Shown here: piece by piece, positions 1 to 8,699 of the stretch
Layout: each line of letters begins with the position of its first letter
Numbering within the stretch: the stretch's first letter is position 1
DNA from: an uncultured Mycoplasmatota bacterium
Lineage (GTDB): Bacteria; Bacillota_I; Bacilli_A; RF39; UBA660
Reading direction: 5' to 3'
DNA: 64,000 nt
Assembly (NCBI GenBank): GCA_900544605.1
Contig: UQVP01000002.1
Span: forward strand, 1 to 64,000
Position numbers and translations under genes: made by a program
Notes under the pieces: model-generated
Database searches by the model: none
Told to the model about the DNA's origin: nothing
Seen by the model: the letters and a program-made list of their open reading frames with translations, nothing else

Positions 1-633
1 CCAGATGGTAATTTATGTCCAGCATCAGGATGTGGAGAAAATGATAAAGATAAAAGCACAATAGATATGGACGGCTCAAAACCAACAAAAGGAATAGTAG
101 TTATATCCAATGGAAGAGTATCACAATCGGAAACAATAATGACTGTGAGTGATTATAATGTTAAATATAATGATAACAAATGTAAAGTAGTAACGGTTGT
201 ATATAGATGGTCAGAAGATGAAATAAAACTTGGAGATACAATGAATGACCCAGCCAAATATACAAAAGATTCAAGTACATTAGACAAAAATTATTACTTA
301 AAACATATATTAGATAAAGATAATAAAGTAATAGAATCGTATGCATGTGCAATATTAAAAGATAAAGAATATTGTTTAAAAGGTGGAAGAGACAACAATG
401 GTAATTCTTTTTATGGATATGCAGAAAATGAAGCTGATTATACAGGAAATATGTTAATACTAAAATGGTTACGAGACATTGGTTTAGAATGTAATCTTTC
501 CGGTGATGTTTATGGATGCAATGAAAATTCTGTAGGATTATCTATTAATTCGCTGTATGATCTTGTATTTTCAAGAGGCAATAATGGTGGATGTTTCATA
601 ACTCTTGATGGTTATTCAGCTTGTGGAGATTAA
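1..633 (+). CDS. Pilin-like surface protein, 5' end outside window
   Basis: The frame is open from base 1 to the TAA at 631-633, so the N-terminus, where a prepilin signal would lie, is missing. The visible part opens with a Cys-containing stretch (LCPASGCG) followed by KPTKGIVVISNGRV and YNVKYN. The same order of motifs occurs in the pilin-like protein at 8700-9695 (LCPTSGCG, KPSGGIVKISNGNV, YDVTYN). I therefore read it as a paralogue with the same stalk. The C-terminal part is different and Cys-containing, ending SACGD. An internal ATG at 67 is not a credible start because homology to the paralogue begins upstream of it. Role inferred: extracellular pseudopilin or adhesin. No assembly genes are adjacent. 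Confidence 0.7.
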   Translation, partial: PDGNLCPASGCGENDKDKSTIDMDGSKPTKGIVVISNGRVSQSETIMTVSDYNVKYNDNKCKVVTVVYRWSEDEIKLGDTMNDPAKYTKDSSTLDKNYYLKHILDKDNKVIESYACAILKDKEYCLKGGRDNNGNSFYGYAENEADYTGNMLILKWLRDIGLECNLSGDVYGCNENSVGLSINSLYDLVFSRGNNGGCFITLDGYSACGD

Positions 634-690
634 TTGTGTGTCCTTATCTTAGAACCTAATATTATTAAATAATGATATTATATAAAAAAC

Positions 691-728
691 AAATAAAATT
701 AATTTAGATTTTATTAGTTTTTTTTTTA
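691..728 (+). terminator. Intrinsic terminator after pilin-like gene
   Basis: AATAAAAT at 692-699 pairs with ATTTTATT at 708-715 and is followed by a run of about ten T. The stem is all A-T, so it is weak, but the position after the stop at 633 and before the hisS promoter fits. Confidence 0.6.
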
Positions 729-747
729 TAAAAACATATAATGATAA

Positions 748-776
748 TTGACTAAAGATTAAAAATAATATATACT
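748..776 (+). promoter_or_regulatory. Sigma-A-type promoter of the hisS T-box leader
   Basis: TTGACT (748-753), 17-bp spacer, TATACT (771-776). The predicted start near 783 places the whole T-box in the leader. Confidence 0.65.
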
Positions 777-782
777 ATAAGC

Positions 783-975
783 AGAAATTAATTATTTGTT
801 TGGAAGAGTATTATAAATAGTTTTTAAGAGAGTATGTGGTTGGTGAGAACATATAAATAAATTTATAAGAAGACATCAAACGTTAAATAATCGTTATTCG
901 CGTTAAGAATTAGAGTCTATAAAGTAAGGTGGCACCGCGTTACATACGCCCTTACAATATAGACTTATTTTATTA
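783..975 (+). promoter_or_regulatory. T-box leader of the hisS-aspS operon
   Basis: The leader has AGAGAG at 827-832 opening Stem I, GGTTGGTGAGAAC typical of the distal Stem I region, and the hallmark T-box sequence AAGGTGGCACCGCG at 926-939. A terminator forms from AGTCTATAAAGTAAGG (914-929) with CCTTACAATATAGACT (950-965), followed by TTATTTTATT. The T-box sequence lies inside it and can form the competing antiterminator when uncharged tRNA binds. The stretch GACAT (872-876) in the likely specifier loop can be read as GAC (Asp) or, two bases on, CAT (His), which suits an operon for both synthetases. The specifier assignment is inferred without a folded model. Confidence 0.9.
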
Positions 976-990
976 GAAGGAGGATTTTTT

Positions 991-2262
991 ATGATACAAA
1001 AGCCAAAGGGAACTTATGATGTTAATAGTGAATATGGAAGAAAGGTATTATATTTAGAAGATTTACTTAAAGCATTGATGGAAAAATATAATTATGAATA
1101 TGTTAGAACTCCACTTTTTGAAAGTAGTGAATTATTTCACCGTGGTGTAGGAGAAACTAGTGATATTGTAACTAAAGAAACTTATGATTTTACTGATCGT
1201 GGGGAAAGAAATATGACATTACGTCCAGAAGGGACAGCAGGTGTAGTTCGTAGTTTCATTGAAAATAAGATGTATGGTCGTGCGGATATGCCAGTTAAAA
1301 CGTGGTATTATGGACCAATGTATCGATATGAAAGACCGCAATCTGGGCGTTTTAGAGAGTTTTATCAATTTGGTGTTGAAGTATTTGGAACTTCAAGTCC
1401 ATTGATGGATGCGGAAGTAATAAGTATTCCAGTTCGTTTTTATGAATTATTAGGTTTAAAAAATATAAAAGTTAATATTAATAGTTTAGGAGATCAAGAA
1501 TCAAGAAAGAACTATCGTGAAGCTTTAATTGAATATTTTAAACCATATATAGATGATCTTTGTGAAGATTGTCAGGCTAGATTTTTAAAGAATCCTTTAC
1601 GTATTTTAGATTGTAAAGTAGATGCAGATAAGGACATAATGAAAAATGCCCCAAAGATGATTGATTATTTAAATGATGTAAGTAAAAAGCATTTTGAAGA
1701 TGTTCAAAAGTATTTACGTGCTATGGATATTGAATTTGTTGTTAATCCAAAAATTGTTAGAGGACTTGATTATTATACTCATACTGTATTTGAAGTAGAA
1801 GCTTCAGTAGAAGGTTTTGGTAGTCAAAATGTTTTAGGAGCTGGTGGAAGATATGATAATTTAGTAGAAAACTTAGGAGGTCCAAAAACACCAGGGGTTG
1901 GTTTTGCTTTGGGTTTAGAAAGATTAATAACTGCACTAGACTTTGAAAAAATAAATTTAATAGATGAAAATAGTATAGATGTTTATGTGGTTCCAATGAG
2001 TGAACTTGAAAATGATTATGCCATCTCGCTTCTTGATCATTTACGTATGAATGGATTTAAAGCTGATATGGATTATATGGCAAGAAACTTTAAATCTAAT
2101 TTTAAACAAGCTGATAGATTAAATAGTAAATATGTAGTTTTAGTTGGTGATGAAGAGACTAAGACTGGAGTACTTACTATAAAAGATAATAAAACAAAAG
2201 AAGAGTATAAAGTAAAAGAAGAAAAGTTAATAGAATTTTTTGATGACAAAATAGAGGAGTAG
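991..2262 (+). CDS. hisS: Histidyl-tRNA synthetase
   Basis: Class II aminoacyl-tRNA synthetase charging tRNA-His. Its 423 aa is the usual bacterial length. Visible motifs are RPEGT (79-83), motif 2 with [21 protein letters not shown] (about 104-124), the histidine-specific [12 protein letters not shown] (257-268), LGAGGRYD (282-289) and motif 3 [10 protein letters not shown] (302-311). The anticodon-binding domain fills about 325-423. An insertion with CEDC and ILDCK resembles that of other Bacillota HisRS. The start has a strong AGAAGGAGG site. It is the first gene of the T-box-controlled operon, with aspS 5 bp downstream. Confidence 0.98.
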   Translation: MIQKPKGTYDVNSEYGRKVLYLEDLLKALMEKYNYEYVRTPLFESSELFHRGVGETSDIVTKETYDFTDRGERNMTLRPEGTAGVVRSFIENKMYGRADMPVKTWYYGPMYRYERPQSGRFREFYQFGVEVFGTSSPLMDAEVISIPVRFYELLGLKNIKVNINSLGDQESRKNYREALIEYFKPYIDDLCEDCQARFLKNPLRILDCKVDADKDIMKNAPKMIDYLNDVSKKHFEDVQKYLRAMDIEFVVNPKIVRGLDYYTHTVFEVEASVEGFGSQNVLGAGGRYDNLVENLGGPKTPGVGFALGLERLITALDFEKINLIDENSIDVYVVPMSELENDYAISLLDHLRMNGFKADMDYMARNFKSNFKQADRLNSKYVVLVGDEETKTGVLTIKDNKTKEEYKVKEEKLIEFFDDKIEE

Positions 2263-2267
2263 ATATA

Positions 2268-4007
2268 ATGAAAAAGAATTATAACACAGACTTTAATATA
2301 AAAAATGTTGGTGAAAGTGTTAAATTATATGGTTGGGTTTCAAAAGTAAGAAATCTAGGGGGTTTAATATTTATTGACCTTCGTGATAGAAGTGGAATTA
2401 TTCAATTAGTTGTTAAACCAGATAATAAAAATTATGATGTAGCGCAATCACTTCGTAATGAATACGTTATTGAAGTAGATGGTATTATATCAGAAAGAGA
2501 AAGTAAAAATACTAATATACCAACTGGTGAAATTGAAGTAATAGTTTCTAATTTAGAACTTTTAAACACATCTTTAGAAGTACCATTTACAATTGATTCT
2601 AAAACAACTGCGTTAGAAGATACAAGATTAAAATATCGTTATTTAGATATAAGAAGAGATGAGATTAAAAATAAACTTATTATGCGTCATAAAATTGCTC
2701 ATACAATACGTGAGTATTTGGATAAAAATAACTTTATTGAAGTAGAAACTCCAGTTCTTTGTAAGTCAACTCCTGAAGGAGCTCGTGATTATTTGGTACC
2801 ATCTCGTGTTAACAAAGGTAAATTTTATGCTTTACCTCAATCACCACAGATATTTAAACAATTATTAATGGTTGGTGGTATGGAAAGATATTATCAAATT
2901 GCTAAGTGTTTCAGAGATGAAGATTTACGTGCAGATAGACAACCAGAATTTACGCAAATAGATATGGAAATGAGTTTCGTATCAGAAGAAGACGTAATGG
3001 AAATGACAGAAGGCTTATTAAAAGAAGTATTTAAAAAAGTAAAAAATATAGACATTAATTTACCTTTGATGAAAATGAAATATGATGATGCAATTAAAGA
3101 TTACGGTTCTGACAAACCAGACTTAAGATTTGGTATGAAAATAAATGATGTAACAGAAATATTTAAAGATACAGAATTTGTTGTTTTTAAGAATGTAATT
3201 CAAAATAATGGAATAATTAACTGCTTAGTTGTAAAAAATGCTAGTGATAAGTATTCAAGAAAAGATTTAGATAAGTTAACTGAGTTTGTAAAAACATATA
3301 AAGCTTCAGGTTTAGCATATCTAAAGTTTAATGAGGAAATTACTGGTAGTATTGCTAAAGTTGTAACAGATATTGAATTAAATGCTTTAAAGGAAAATTT
3401 AAATATTGAAGATAATGATTTAGTTTTATTTGTTGCTGATAAATATAATATTACTAAAATAGCGTTAGGAGCTTTAAGATGTAAATTAGCTCGTGAATTA
3501 AACTTAATAGATGAAAATAAATATGCATTACTTTGGGTTGTTGATTTTCCATCATTTGAATGGAGCGAAGAAGAAAATAGATTTATGGCATGTCATCATC
3601 CATTTACAGCACCTAAAGATGAAGATGTTGATAAATTATTAACTGATAAAGCTCATTGTTATTCAAAAGCTTATGATATCGTTATTAACGGTTATGAAGC
3701 TGGTGGTGGTTCTATTCGTATTCATAATCAAGATGTTCAAGAAAAAATGTTTGAGGCTTTAGAATTAACAGAAGAACAAATAAGAGAAAAATTTGGTTTC
3801 TTTGTTGATGCTTTAAAATATGGAACTCCACCACATGGAGGACTTGCTTTAGGATTTGATAGATTAACAATGTTACTTACTAACACTGAAAATATTCGTG
3901 ATGTAATAGCATTTCCTAAAACAGCAAGCGCAACTGATTTGATGAGTGAAGCTCCAAATTTAGTTGATGAAAAACAATTAAAGGAATTAAATATAAAAAT
4001 AAATTAA
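2268..4007 (+). CDS. aspS: Aspartyl-tRNA synthetase
   Basis: Class II synthetase for tRNA-Asp, 579 aa, of the bacterial type. An N-terminal OB-fold anticodon domain (about 1-100, with [20 protein letters not shown]) is followed by the catalytic core with [14 protein letters not shown] (167-180), motif 2 [21 protein letters not shown] (from about 208), the bacterial GAD insertion (about 280-400), and motif 3 [14 protein letters not shown] near the C-terminus. It lies 5 bp after hisS, so both are read from the T-box leader. The hisS-aspS pairing is standard in Bacillota. Confidence 0.98.
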   Translation: MKKNYNTDFNIKNVGESVKLYGWVSKVRNLGGLIFIDLRDRSGIIQLVVKPDNKNYDVAQSLRNEYVIEVDGIISERESKNTNIPTGEIEVIVSNLELLNTSLEVPFTIDSKTTALEDTRLKYRYLDIRRDEIKNKLIMRHKIAHTIREYLDKNNFIEVETPVLCKSTPEGARDYLVPSRVNKGKFYALPQSPQIFKQLLMVGGMERYYQIAKCFRDEDLRADRQPEFTQIDMEMSFVSEEDVMEMTEGLLKEVFKKVKNIDINLPLMKMKYDDAIKDYGSDKPDLRFGMKINDVTEIFKDTEFVVFKNVIQNNGIINCLVVKNASDKYSRKDLDKLTEFVKTYKASGLAYLKFNEEITGSIAKVVTDIELNALKENLNIEDNDLVLFVADKYNITKIALGALRCKLARELNLIDENKYALLWVVDFPSFEWSEEENRFMACHHPFTAPKDEDVDKLLTDKAHCYSKAYDIVINGYEAGGGSIRIHNQDVQEKMFEALELTEEQIREKFGFFVDALKYGTPPHGGLALGFDRLTMLLTNTENIRDVIAFPKTASATDLMSEAPNLVDEKQLKELNIKIN

Positions 4008-4033
4008 TAACTATTTCAGGGGGAGAAGTATTT

Positions 4034-5479
4034 ATGGAAAAAGATGTAGAAGTAGCTGTTATTTTTTCACGAAGATATTTAAAAGAAAGAAATATAACAG
4101 TTTTAGTTCCAGAAAAAGCAGTTACTGGTAAATGTATTCAAGATTCTAAATTTTTTATAGATAATGTAGAAAATAAAAAATTTAAAAATATGGATGAAGC
4201 TAATTATCAAAATCAGCAATATGGTTTTTATTATGCAACTTCTTTAAAAAAGTTGCAAGATCAATATGAAACGAAGGATTTGCAAACTATTTTACAAAAA
4301 TATATTGATGAGATATGTACTAAAGTTCATTATTATGTTAATTTTGATGAGGAAGATTTTGAGTCATATTTATTAAAAAATTTATCAATCGAAGATTTTA
4401 ATAAAGAATATTCTGTAAGTTTTAAGTATAATTTTTTAAATGAACAAGATCAAATGTTATCAAAAAAGAAAAATACCAAAAATAAAAATACTACCAATGT
4501 TAAGTGTAATGATTTATTAGGTAAAGATATTCTTAACATCAAAAATAATTTAAATAAACAAATTTTATTTCAAAATAAAGCTTTAGATAAAATAGTTAAA
4601 GCTCTTTATAATAATTATATTTTAGGTAATAAAGATAATAATATTTTAATTAGTGGGCCATCAGGAGTAGGAAAAACACAAGCATTAAAAGTTATAAAAG
4701 AGTGTAGTAACCATCCAGTTGTTTACGTTTCTCTAGCGCATGAATATGCGGATGAAAACACAAGTAGTGATTATATTTTTAATAATTTATTGCTTCGATT
4801 AAGAGATGATGCTTTAGATAATCATAAAGCAGATGATCATTCGATAATCATTTTAGATGATTTTGATAAATTAGATGATTTTCAGAGACTAGATTTCCAG
4901 GATGAACTTTATCGTTTTTTAAATACAGGAATTAGAGGAATAAAAGCAAATCAAAAATTAATTTTTTATGCTAATAAAATTACGTTCATTATGTGCGGTA
5001 ATTTTGAGGAAGCTGATAAAGCAATTAATATTCCAAAAGACTTTTATGAACGAGATGATTTTAAAGTTGATGAAGAGGATTTATCTTTAAATCAAAATGA
5101 TTTAATTGAAAATTATTTGTTTTTAGATAAATTATTTCCTTACTTTCAAACTGAGGTTATGTTTAAAAATCTAGATTTAAAAAAAGCTGAAAAAATTATT
5201 AAAACATTACAAAATAATACATTGGTGTTATATATTAATCAACTTGTAAAACAAGGGGTAAAAAATGTTACTTTAACAGATGAACTTGTTGGAGAATTAG
5301 CTAAGCGTGTATATTCTAATCAATTGAATTTGAAAGGCTTGGATATTTCTATTTCTAATTTGTTTACTGATATAATGGTAGACTCATTAAATTATCTTGG
5401 AGTAGCAACAGAACTTACGATTAGTAAAGAAATTTTACAAAAAGATAAAAAAGGTTATCAATTCACTTTAAAAAAATAA
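4034..5479 (+). CDS. AAA+ ATPase of unknown function, ClpX/HslU-like core
   Basis: A 481-aa protein. Walker A is GPSGVGKT (208-215), Walker B is IIILDDFDK (261-269), and a sensor-1-like segment FIMCGNFEEA lies near 318. The motif order and the small C-terminal domain recall the ClpX/HslU branch of AAA+ proteins. The N-terminal 150 residues are lineage-specific and end in a Lys/Asn-rich linker. There is no zinc finger and no visible protease partner. It follows aspS by 26 bp with its own strong site (CAGGGGGAG), so it is probably cotranscribed with hisS-aspS. Its role is unknown; an unfoldase or remodelling ATPase is a guess. Confidence 0.75.
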   Translation: MEKDVEVAVIFSRRYLKERNITVLVPEKAVTGKCIQDSKFFIDNVENKKFKNMDEANYQNQQYGFYYATSLKKLQDQYETKDLQTILQKYIDEICTKVHYYVNFDEEDFESYLLKNLSIEDFNKEYSVSFKYNFLNEQDQMLSKKKNTKNKNTTNVKCNDLLGKDILNIKNNLNKQILFQNKALDKIVKALYNNYILGNKDNNILISGPSGVGKTQALKVIKECSNHPVVYVSLAHEYADENTSSDYIFNNLLLRLRDDALDNHKADDHSIIILDDFDKLDDFQRLDFQDELYRFLNTGIRGIKANQKLIFYANKITFIMCGNFEEADKAINIPKDFYERDDFKVDEEDLSLNQNDLIENYLFLDKLFPYFQTEVMFKNLDLKKAEKIIKTLQNNTLVLYINQLVKQGVKNVTLTDELVGELAKRVYSNQLNLKGLDISISNLFTDIMVDSLNYLGVATELTISKEILQKDKKGYQFTLKK

Positions 5480-5501
5480 AAAAGTGTGCTATAATTTATT
5501 T

Positions 5502-5704
5502 AGCCTAGATAGTATGGTTTGTTCCAAAAAAAACCTACTAATTAAAAACGATTGGGAATCTAATTCGTGTATGGTGTTGAATGCTTATATTTATATAAGA
5601 CTCCTAAAGTATATGATGTGATGCCCACCTGGGAGACTAGGTTTTATCGTTATCGGGCGCCGATTATTTGGGTTTTGAAAAAGGTATAGAAATATACCTT
5701 TTTC
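5502..5704 (+). ncRNA. ssrS: 6S RNA (RNA polymerase regulator)
   Basis: About 200 nt of structured noncoding sequence follows a TATAAT at 5490-5495. CCTAG near the 5' end can close with CTAGG after GATGCCCACCTGGGAGA, a segment that I recall as resembling the 3' half of Bacillota 6S RNAs. It ends in a strong terminator. The location between aspS and tcdA is the same as that of the 6S-1 gene in Bacillus subtilis (aspS-bsrA-yrvM), which is the strongest support. 6S RNA binds the housekeeping RNA polymerase holoenzyme by mimicking an open promoter. Ends are approximate, and the identity rests on synteny and general form, not on a covariance search. Confidence 0.78.
5678..5704 (+). terminator. Terminator of the 6S-like RNA
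   Basis: AAAAAGGTATA (5678-5688), GAAA loop, TATACCTTTTT (5693-5703). A perfect 11-bp stem with U tail. Confidence 0.9.
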
Positions 5705-5742
5705 TTTTACAAAAATATGTTATAATTAAATAAGGTGGTAAA

Positions 5743-6426
5743 ATGGAACAATTAAAAAGATTTGAGTTACTGGTGGGAAGTAAAAATATAGAAAAAATAA
5801 GCAATACTAAAGTTTTAGTTTTAGGACTTGGTGGAGTGGGAAGCTATGCTTTAGAAGCAATTGTAAGAAGTGGCGTTGGAAGTGTTGTTATAGTTGATTA
5901 TGATAAGATAGATATAACTAATTTAAATAGACAGTTGATGACTAACCACAATAATATAGGACGCTTAAAAACAGAAGTTTGGAAAGAAAGAATAAAAGAT
6001 ATTAATCCTAACTGTAATGTAGAGGTAGTAACTAAGAAATTAACTAAAGAAGATGTTAACGAATTATTTAAATACCAGATAAATTATGTAATTGATGCAT
6101 GTGACACTTTAGAAGTAAAGAAAGAACTTATTCTTGCATGTCATAAAAATAAAGTAAAATTAATATCTAGTATGGGTACTGGGAATAAGTTTGATCCATC
6201 ACGTTTAAAAATAGTGGATATTAAAAAAACAAGTTATGATCCACTTGCTAAAAAAATCAGAAAATTTGTTGTTGATAATAAAATTAACTATAAAGTAAAT
6301 GTTGTATGTAGTGATGAATTACCATTAAAAGTGTCAAAGCCCATTGGCTCTACAGCTTTTGTTCCAGCAACTTCAGGTTTATTATGTGCAAGTTTTGTTA
6401 TAAACGATATTTTAAAGGAGAAGTAA
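5743..6426 (+). CDS. tcdA: tRNA threonylcarbamoyladenosine dehydratase (TcdA/CsdL)
   Basis: ThiF/MoeB/E1-like enzyme of 227 aa that cyclises t6A37 in tRNA to ct6A using ATP. The nucleotide-binding Rossmann motif is GLGGVGS (28-34), followed by the family pattern SGVGSVVIVDYDKIDITNLNRQ. Later come a DACDT segment, SSMGTGNKFDPS and VVCSDELPLKV, all characteristic of TcdA. It has an AAGGTGG ribosome site and its own TATAAT upstream. The location after aspS and 6S RNA matches Bacillus yrvM. Confidence 0.93.
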   Translation: MEQLKRFELLVGSKNIEKISNTKVLVLGLGGVGSYALEAIVRSGVGSVVIVDYDKIDITNLNRQLMTNHNNIGRLKTEVWKERIKDINPNCNVEVVTKKLTKEDVNELFKYQINYVIDACDTLEVKKELILACHKNKVKLISSMGTGNKFDPSRLKIVDIKKTSYDPLAKKIRKFVVDNKINYKVNVVCSDELPLKVSKPIGSTAFVPATSGLLCASFVINDILKEK

Positions 6427-6427
6427 T

Positions 6428-6970
6428 ATGACATTAATAAATGATTTAAAAAAGATAAGCAAAGAAGTAAGTGGTAATGTTATAACTATTGGGCTTGAAT
6501 ATAAAACAGTTTTAGATGAACTTGATAAAAATGAAAAAATAAAAGAGCTTTATAGTATGCAATTTAATGGTAAAAAGAAAATAAAAAATAAAGAAAAAGG
6601 TAAAAAAAGAAATAAAGTTGTATCTATTAAAAAAATTAGAAAAATTTTTAAAAAGAAAAGAATTGATTATATTATATGTAATATAGAAGATATTAATAGA
6701 TTTTTAAGAACTTTTATTAGAGATAGTGTTTATATAAATAAATCTAAATTATACATATATGGTTCTAAAAATAATATTGATCTTGAGTTAATTGAAAAAA
6801 GATACAATCGTTACAATGTTATTATAAATGTAACAGAATATGAAAAAGAAGTATTAGTGGAAATAGATAATACTAAAGCTTTTAATAAGCTTTTTAAAGA
6901 CATATTTTATAATATAATAGATATTTTATATTCCATTTATAATATTATTGGTGATTTATTAATTAATTAG
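6428..6970 (+). CDS. Hypothetical Lys-rich protein
   Basis: A 180-aa protein that starts 1 bp after the tcdA stop, with an AAGGAG site inside the end of tcdA, so it is cotranscribed and probably translationally coupled. A very basic linker (about 48-82, mostly K, R, N) separates an N-terminal part from a C-terminal alpha/beta-like part (RIDYIICNIEDINRF, KLYIYGSKNNIDLELIEKRY) ending in a hydrophobic segment. I do not recognise a family. Loss of conserved catalytic motifs cannot be judged. Confidence 0.6.
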   Translation: MTLINDLKKISKEVSGNVITIGLEYKTVLDELDKNEKIKELYSMQFNGKKKIKNKEKGKKRNKVVSIKKIRKIFKKKRIDYIICNIEDINRFLRTFIRDSVYINKSKLYIYGSKNNIDLELIEKRYNRYNVIINVTEYEKEVLVEIDNTKAFNKLFKDIFYNIIDILYSIYNIIGDLLIN

Positions 6971-7060
6971 TAGTGTAAAGTTTGCTAATTTTATTTATAA
7001 TACTATTTATAAATTGAAATAAAAATGATATTATATTCTAGTATAGTAGGTGTTTAGAAA

Positions 7061-7183
7061 ATGAAAGAAAAAAGAAAATTAAAAAAAGATAAAATTTTTA
7101 TATTATGTAGTATTATCTTCTTAGGGGGGCTTTTTATAAATTATTTAGGGCGTTTTATATATTTTTACATTAAGATGAAATAG
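7061..7183 (+). CDS. Small membrane protein, 40 aa
   Basis: ATG at 7061 to TAG at 7181. A Lys/Arg-rich start (KEKRKLKKDK) is followed by one hydrophobic helix (FILCSIIFLGGLFINYLG) and a short tail, consistent with a single-pass inner-membrane protein. A weak TAGGTG site lies 11-16 bp upstream. It ends 7 bp before the phosphodiester glycosidase gene, suggesting one transcript. Support is by composition and context only. Confidence 0.5.
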   Translation: MKEKRKLKKDKIFILCSIIFLGGLFINYLGRFIYFYIKMK

Positions 7184-7190
7184 GTGTTAT

Positions 7191-8654
7191 ATGAGTAGAA
7201 ATGATTTATATAGTATGTATAATGAACTTGATGATATGATAAGTTCAATTGATATAAAAGATGAAGATGTTGTTAAAGATGATGAAGTCGTTTATATAGA
7301 AGAAGAGCCCGTAGTAATAGAAGATAATGAAGAAATACCTAATGTAATAGATGATGATATAGAAATTATTGAAGATGAAGATTTAGATAAAGATGATAAT
7401 AATGTTACAGTTATTGAACCAGAAATTTTAGACAGTCAAGATACTTCTTTAGAAATAGTTGATGTAGTAGAACCAAAAGAGCAATCAATAGATTCAACAT
7501 CAACAGTAGAACCTACTGACAGTGATGATATTGTAAGTATAGATGAAATAGAAAAACTTTTAGATGATGAAAAAACTAAAGAATTAGTAGTTGATTATGT
7601 TAAAGATAATAAAAAAGAAAAAAAGAAAAAAACTAAAAAAGAAAAGAAAAAAAGTAGTAAAGGTTGGGTTATTACTTTTAGTATTTTAGATGTTATTGCC
7701 ATTGTTTGTTTATTTTTAATGTATGGACCAATATCATACTTTAGAAATCTTTGGGTAACTAGTGCGATGACTACAATGCGTCATAAGTATTTAGCGTATA
7801 TTTTCTTTAATCAAAATTCTATTAATCATATTTTAGAAAATAATAAAGTAATTGAATCAGGTACTGATGGAACAACAGATGGTGTAAATATAGATGGTAC
7901 AGATCCAGGTGTATATGATTCTATTTATGAAGAACAAGTATTAAAAAGAGATGAAGGAAATGATTTATATAAAGTTATTGATATTGAAGGAAATGGTTAT
8001 AAAGGTCATATTTTAGTTGTATATGATCCATCTCGTGTTCATTTGTATCAATATGAAGGAATAAATCATGGTGGTAAACAATTGGAGAAAATGCTAGAAC
8101 TTGCTGGTGCTAAAGCTGGAACTAATGCTTCAGGTTTCTCTGTTAATTATAATACATATCAATATACAATTGTAGGAAGCGTTATAATGAATGGTAAAGT
8201 TGTTAGTGAAGGTGGTGCCACTGGTTATGGTGGTGGTATTATTGGATTTACTAATGATAACAAACTACTTTTAACTAAGAGTTCAGCAGCTGAGGCTGTA
8301 AAAATGGGTGTTAGAGATGGTATGAGTTTTGGACCATTCTTAGTTGTTAATGGAGAACCATCAACATTTAAAGGAAATGGTGGTTATGGTATTGCTCCTC
8401 GTACTGCTATTGGACAAAGAAAAGATGGTATTGTTTTAATGGTTGTTATTGATGGAAGAAGACCTGGTCATAGTTTAGGTGTTGATATGGTAGAGCTTAC
8501 TAATATCATGGTTAAATATGGCGCTTATAATGCTTCTAACTTAGATGGTGGAGGTTCTAGCTCTATGGTTGTAGATGGTGAAGTGTTAAGTGTAGCCGGA
8601 GGTTCAGGATATACAGGAGAAAGATATTTACCAAATGCATGGATAGTTAAGTAA
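7191..8654 (+). CDS. Membrane-anchored phosphodiester glycosidase-domain protein (NAGPA-like)
   Basis: A 487-aa protein. A very acidic N-terminal region (about 20-125) is followed by a poly-Lys stretch (140-156), one membrane helix (about 158-178), and an extracellular domain (about 270-487). That domain has the features of the NAGPA/phosphodiester glycosidase family (Pfam PF09992): AGTNASGF, GGIIGF, GPFLVVNGEP, APRTAIGQRKDGIVLMVVIDGR and the terminal NLDGGGSSSMVVDG. Members cleave sugar phosphodiesters, and several act on cell-surface glycans. The poly-Lys segment before the helix predicts N-in, C-out topology. The gene stands alone apart from the small ORF upstream. Confidence 0.88.
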   Translation: MSRNDLYSMYNELDDMISSIDIKDEDVVKDDEVVYIEEEPVVIEDNEEIPNVIDDDIEIIEDEDLDKDDNNVTVIEPEILDSQDTSLEIVDVVEPKEQSIDSTSTVEPTDSDDIVSIDEIEKLLDDEKTKELVVDYVKDNKKEKKKKTKKEKKKSSKGWVITFSILDVIAIVCLFLMYGPISYFRNLWVTSAMTTMRHKYLAYIFFNQNSINHILENNKVIESGTDGTTDGVNIDGTDPGVYDSIYEEQVLKRDEGNDLYKVIDIEGNGYKGHILVVYDPSRVHLYQYEGINHGGKQLEKMLELAGAKAGTNASGFSVNYNTYQYTIVGSVIMNGKVVSEGGATGYGGGIIGFTNDNKLLLTKSSAAEAVKMGVRDGMSFGPFLVVNGEPSTFKGNGGYGIAPRTAIGQRKDGIVLMVVIDGRRPGHSLGVDMVELTNIMVKYGAYNASNLDGGGSSSMVVDGEVLSVAGGSGYTGERYLPNAWIVK

Positions 8655-8699
8655 TTATCATGCATGATAAATCTAAATAAAAGAAGGAGGAAAGATAAT

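Noticed and set aside
161..352. Minus-strand open frame within the first pilin-like gene
   Set aside because: It is hydrophobic and Leu/Tyr-rich because it mirrors an A-rich coding strand, and it has no ribosome site or family resemblance. Similar mirror frames elsewhere were dropped for the same reason.
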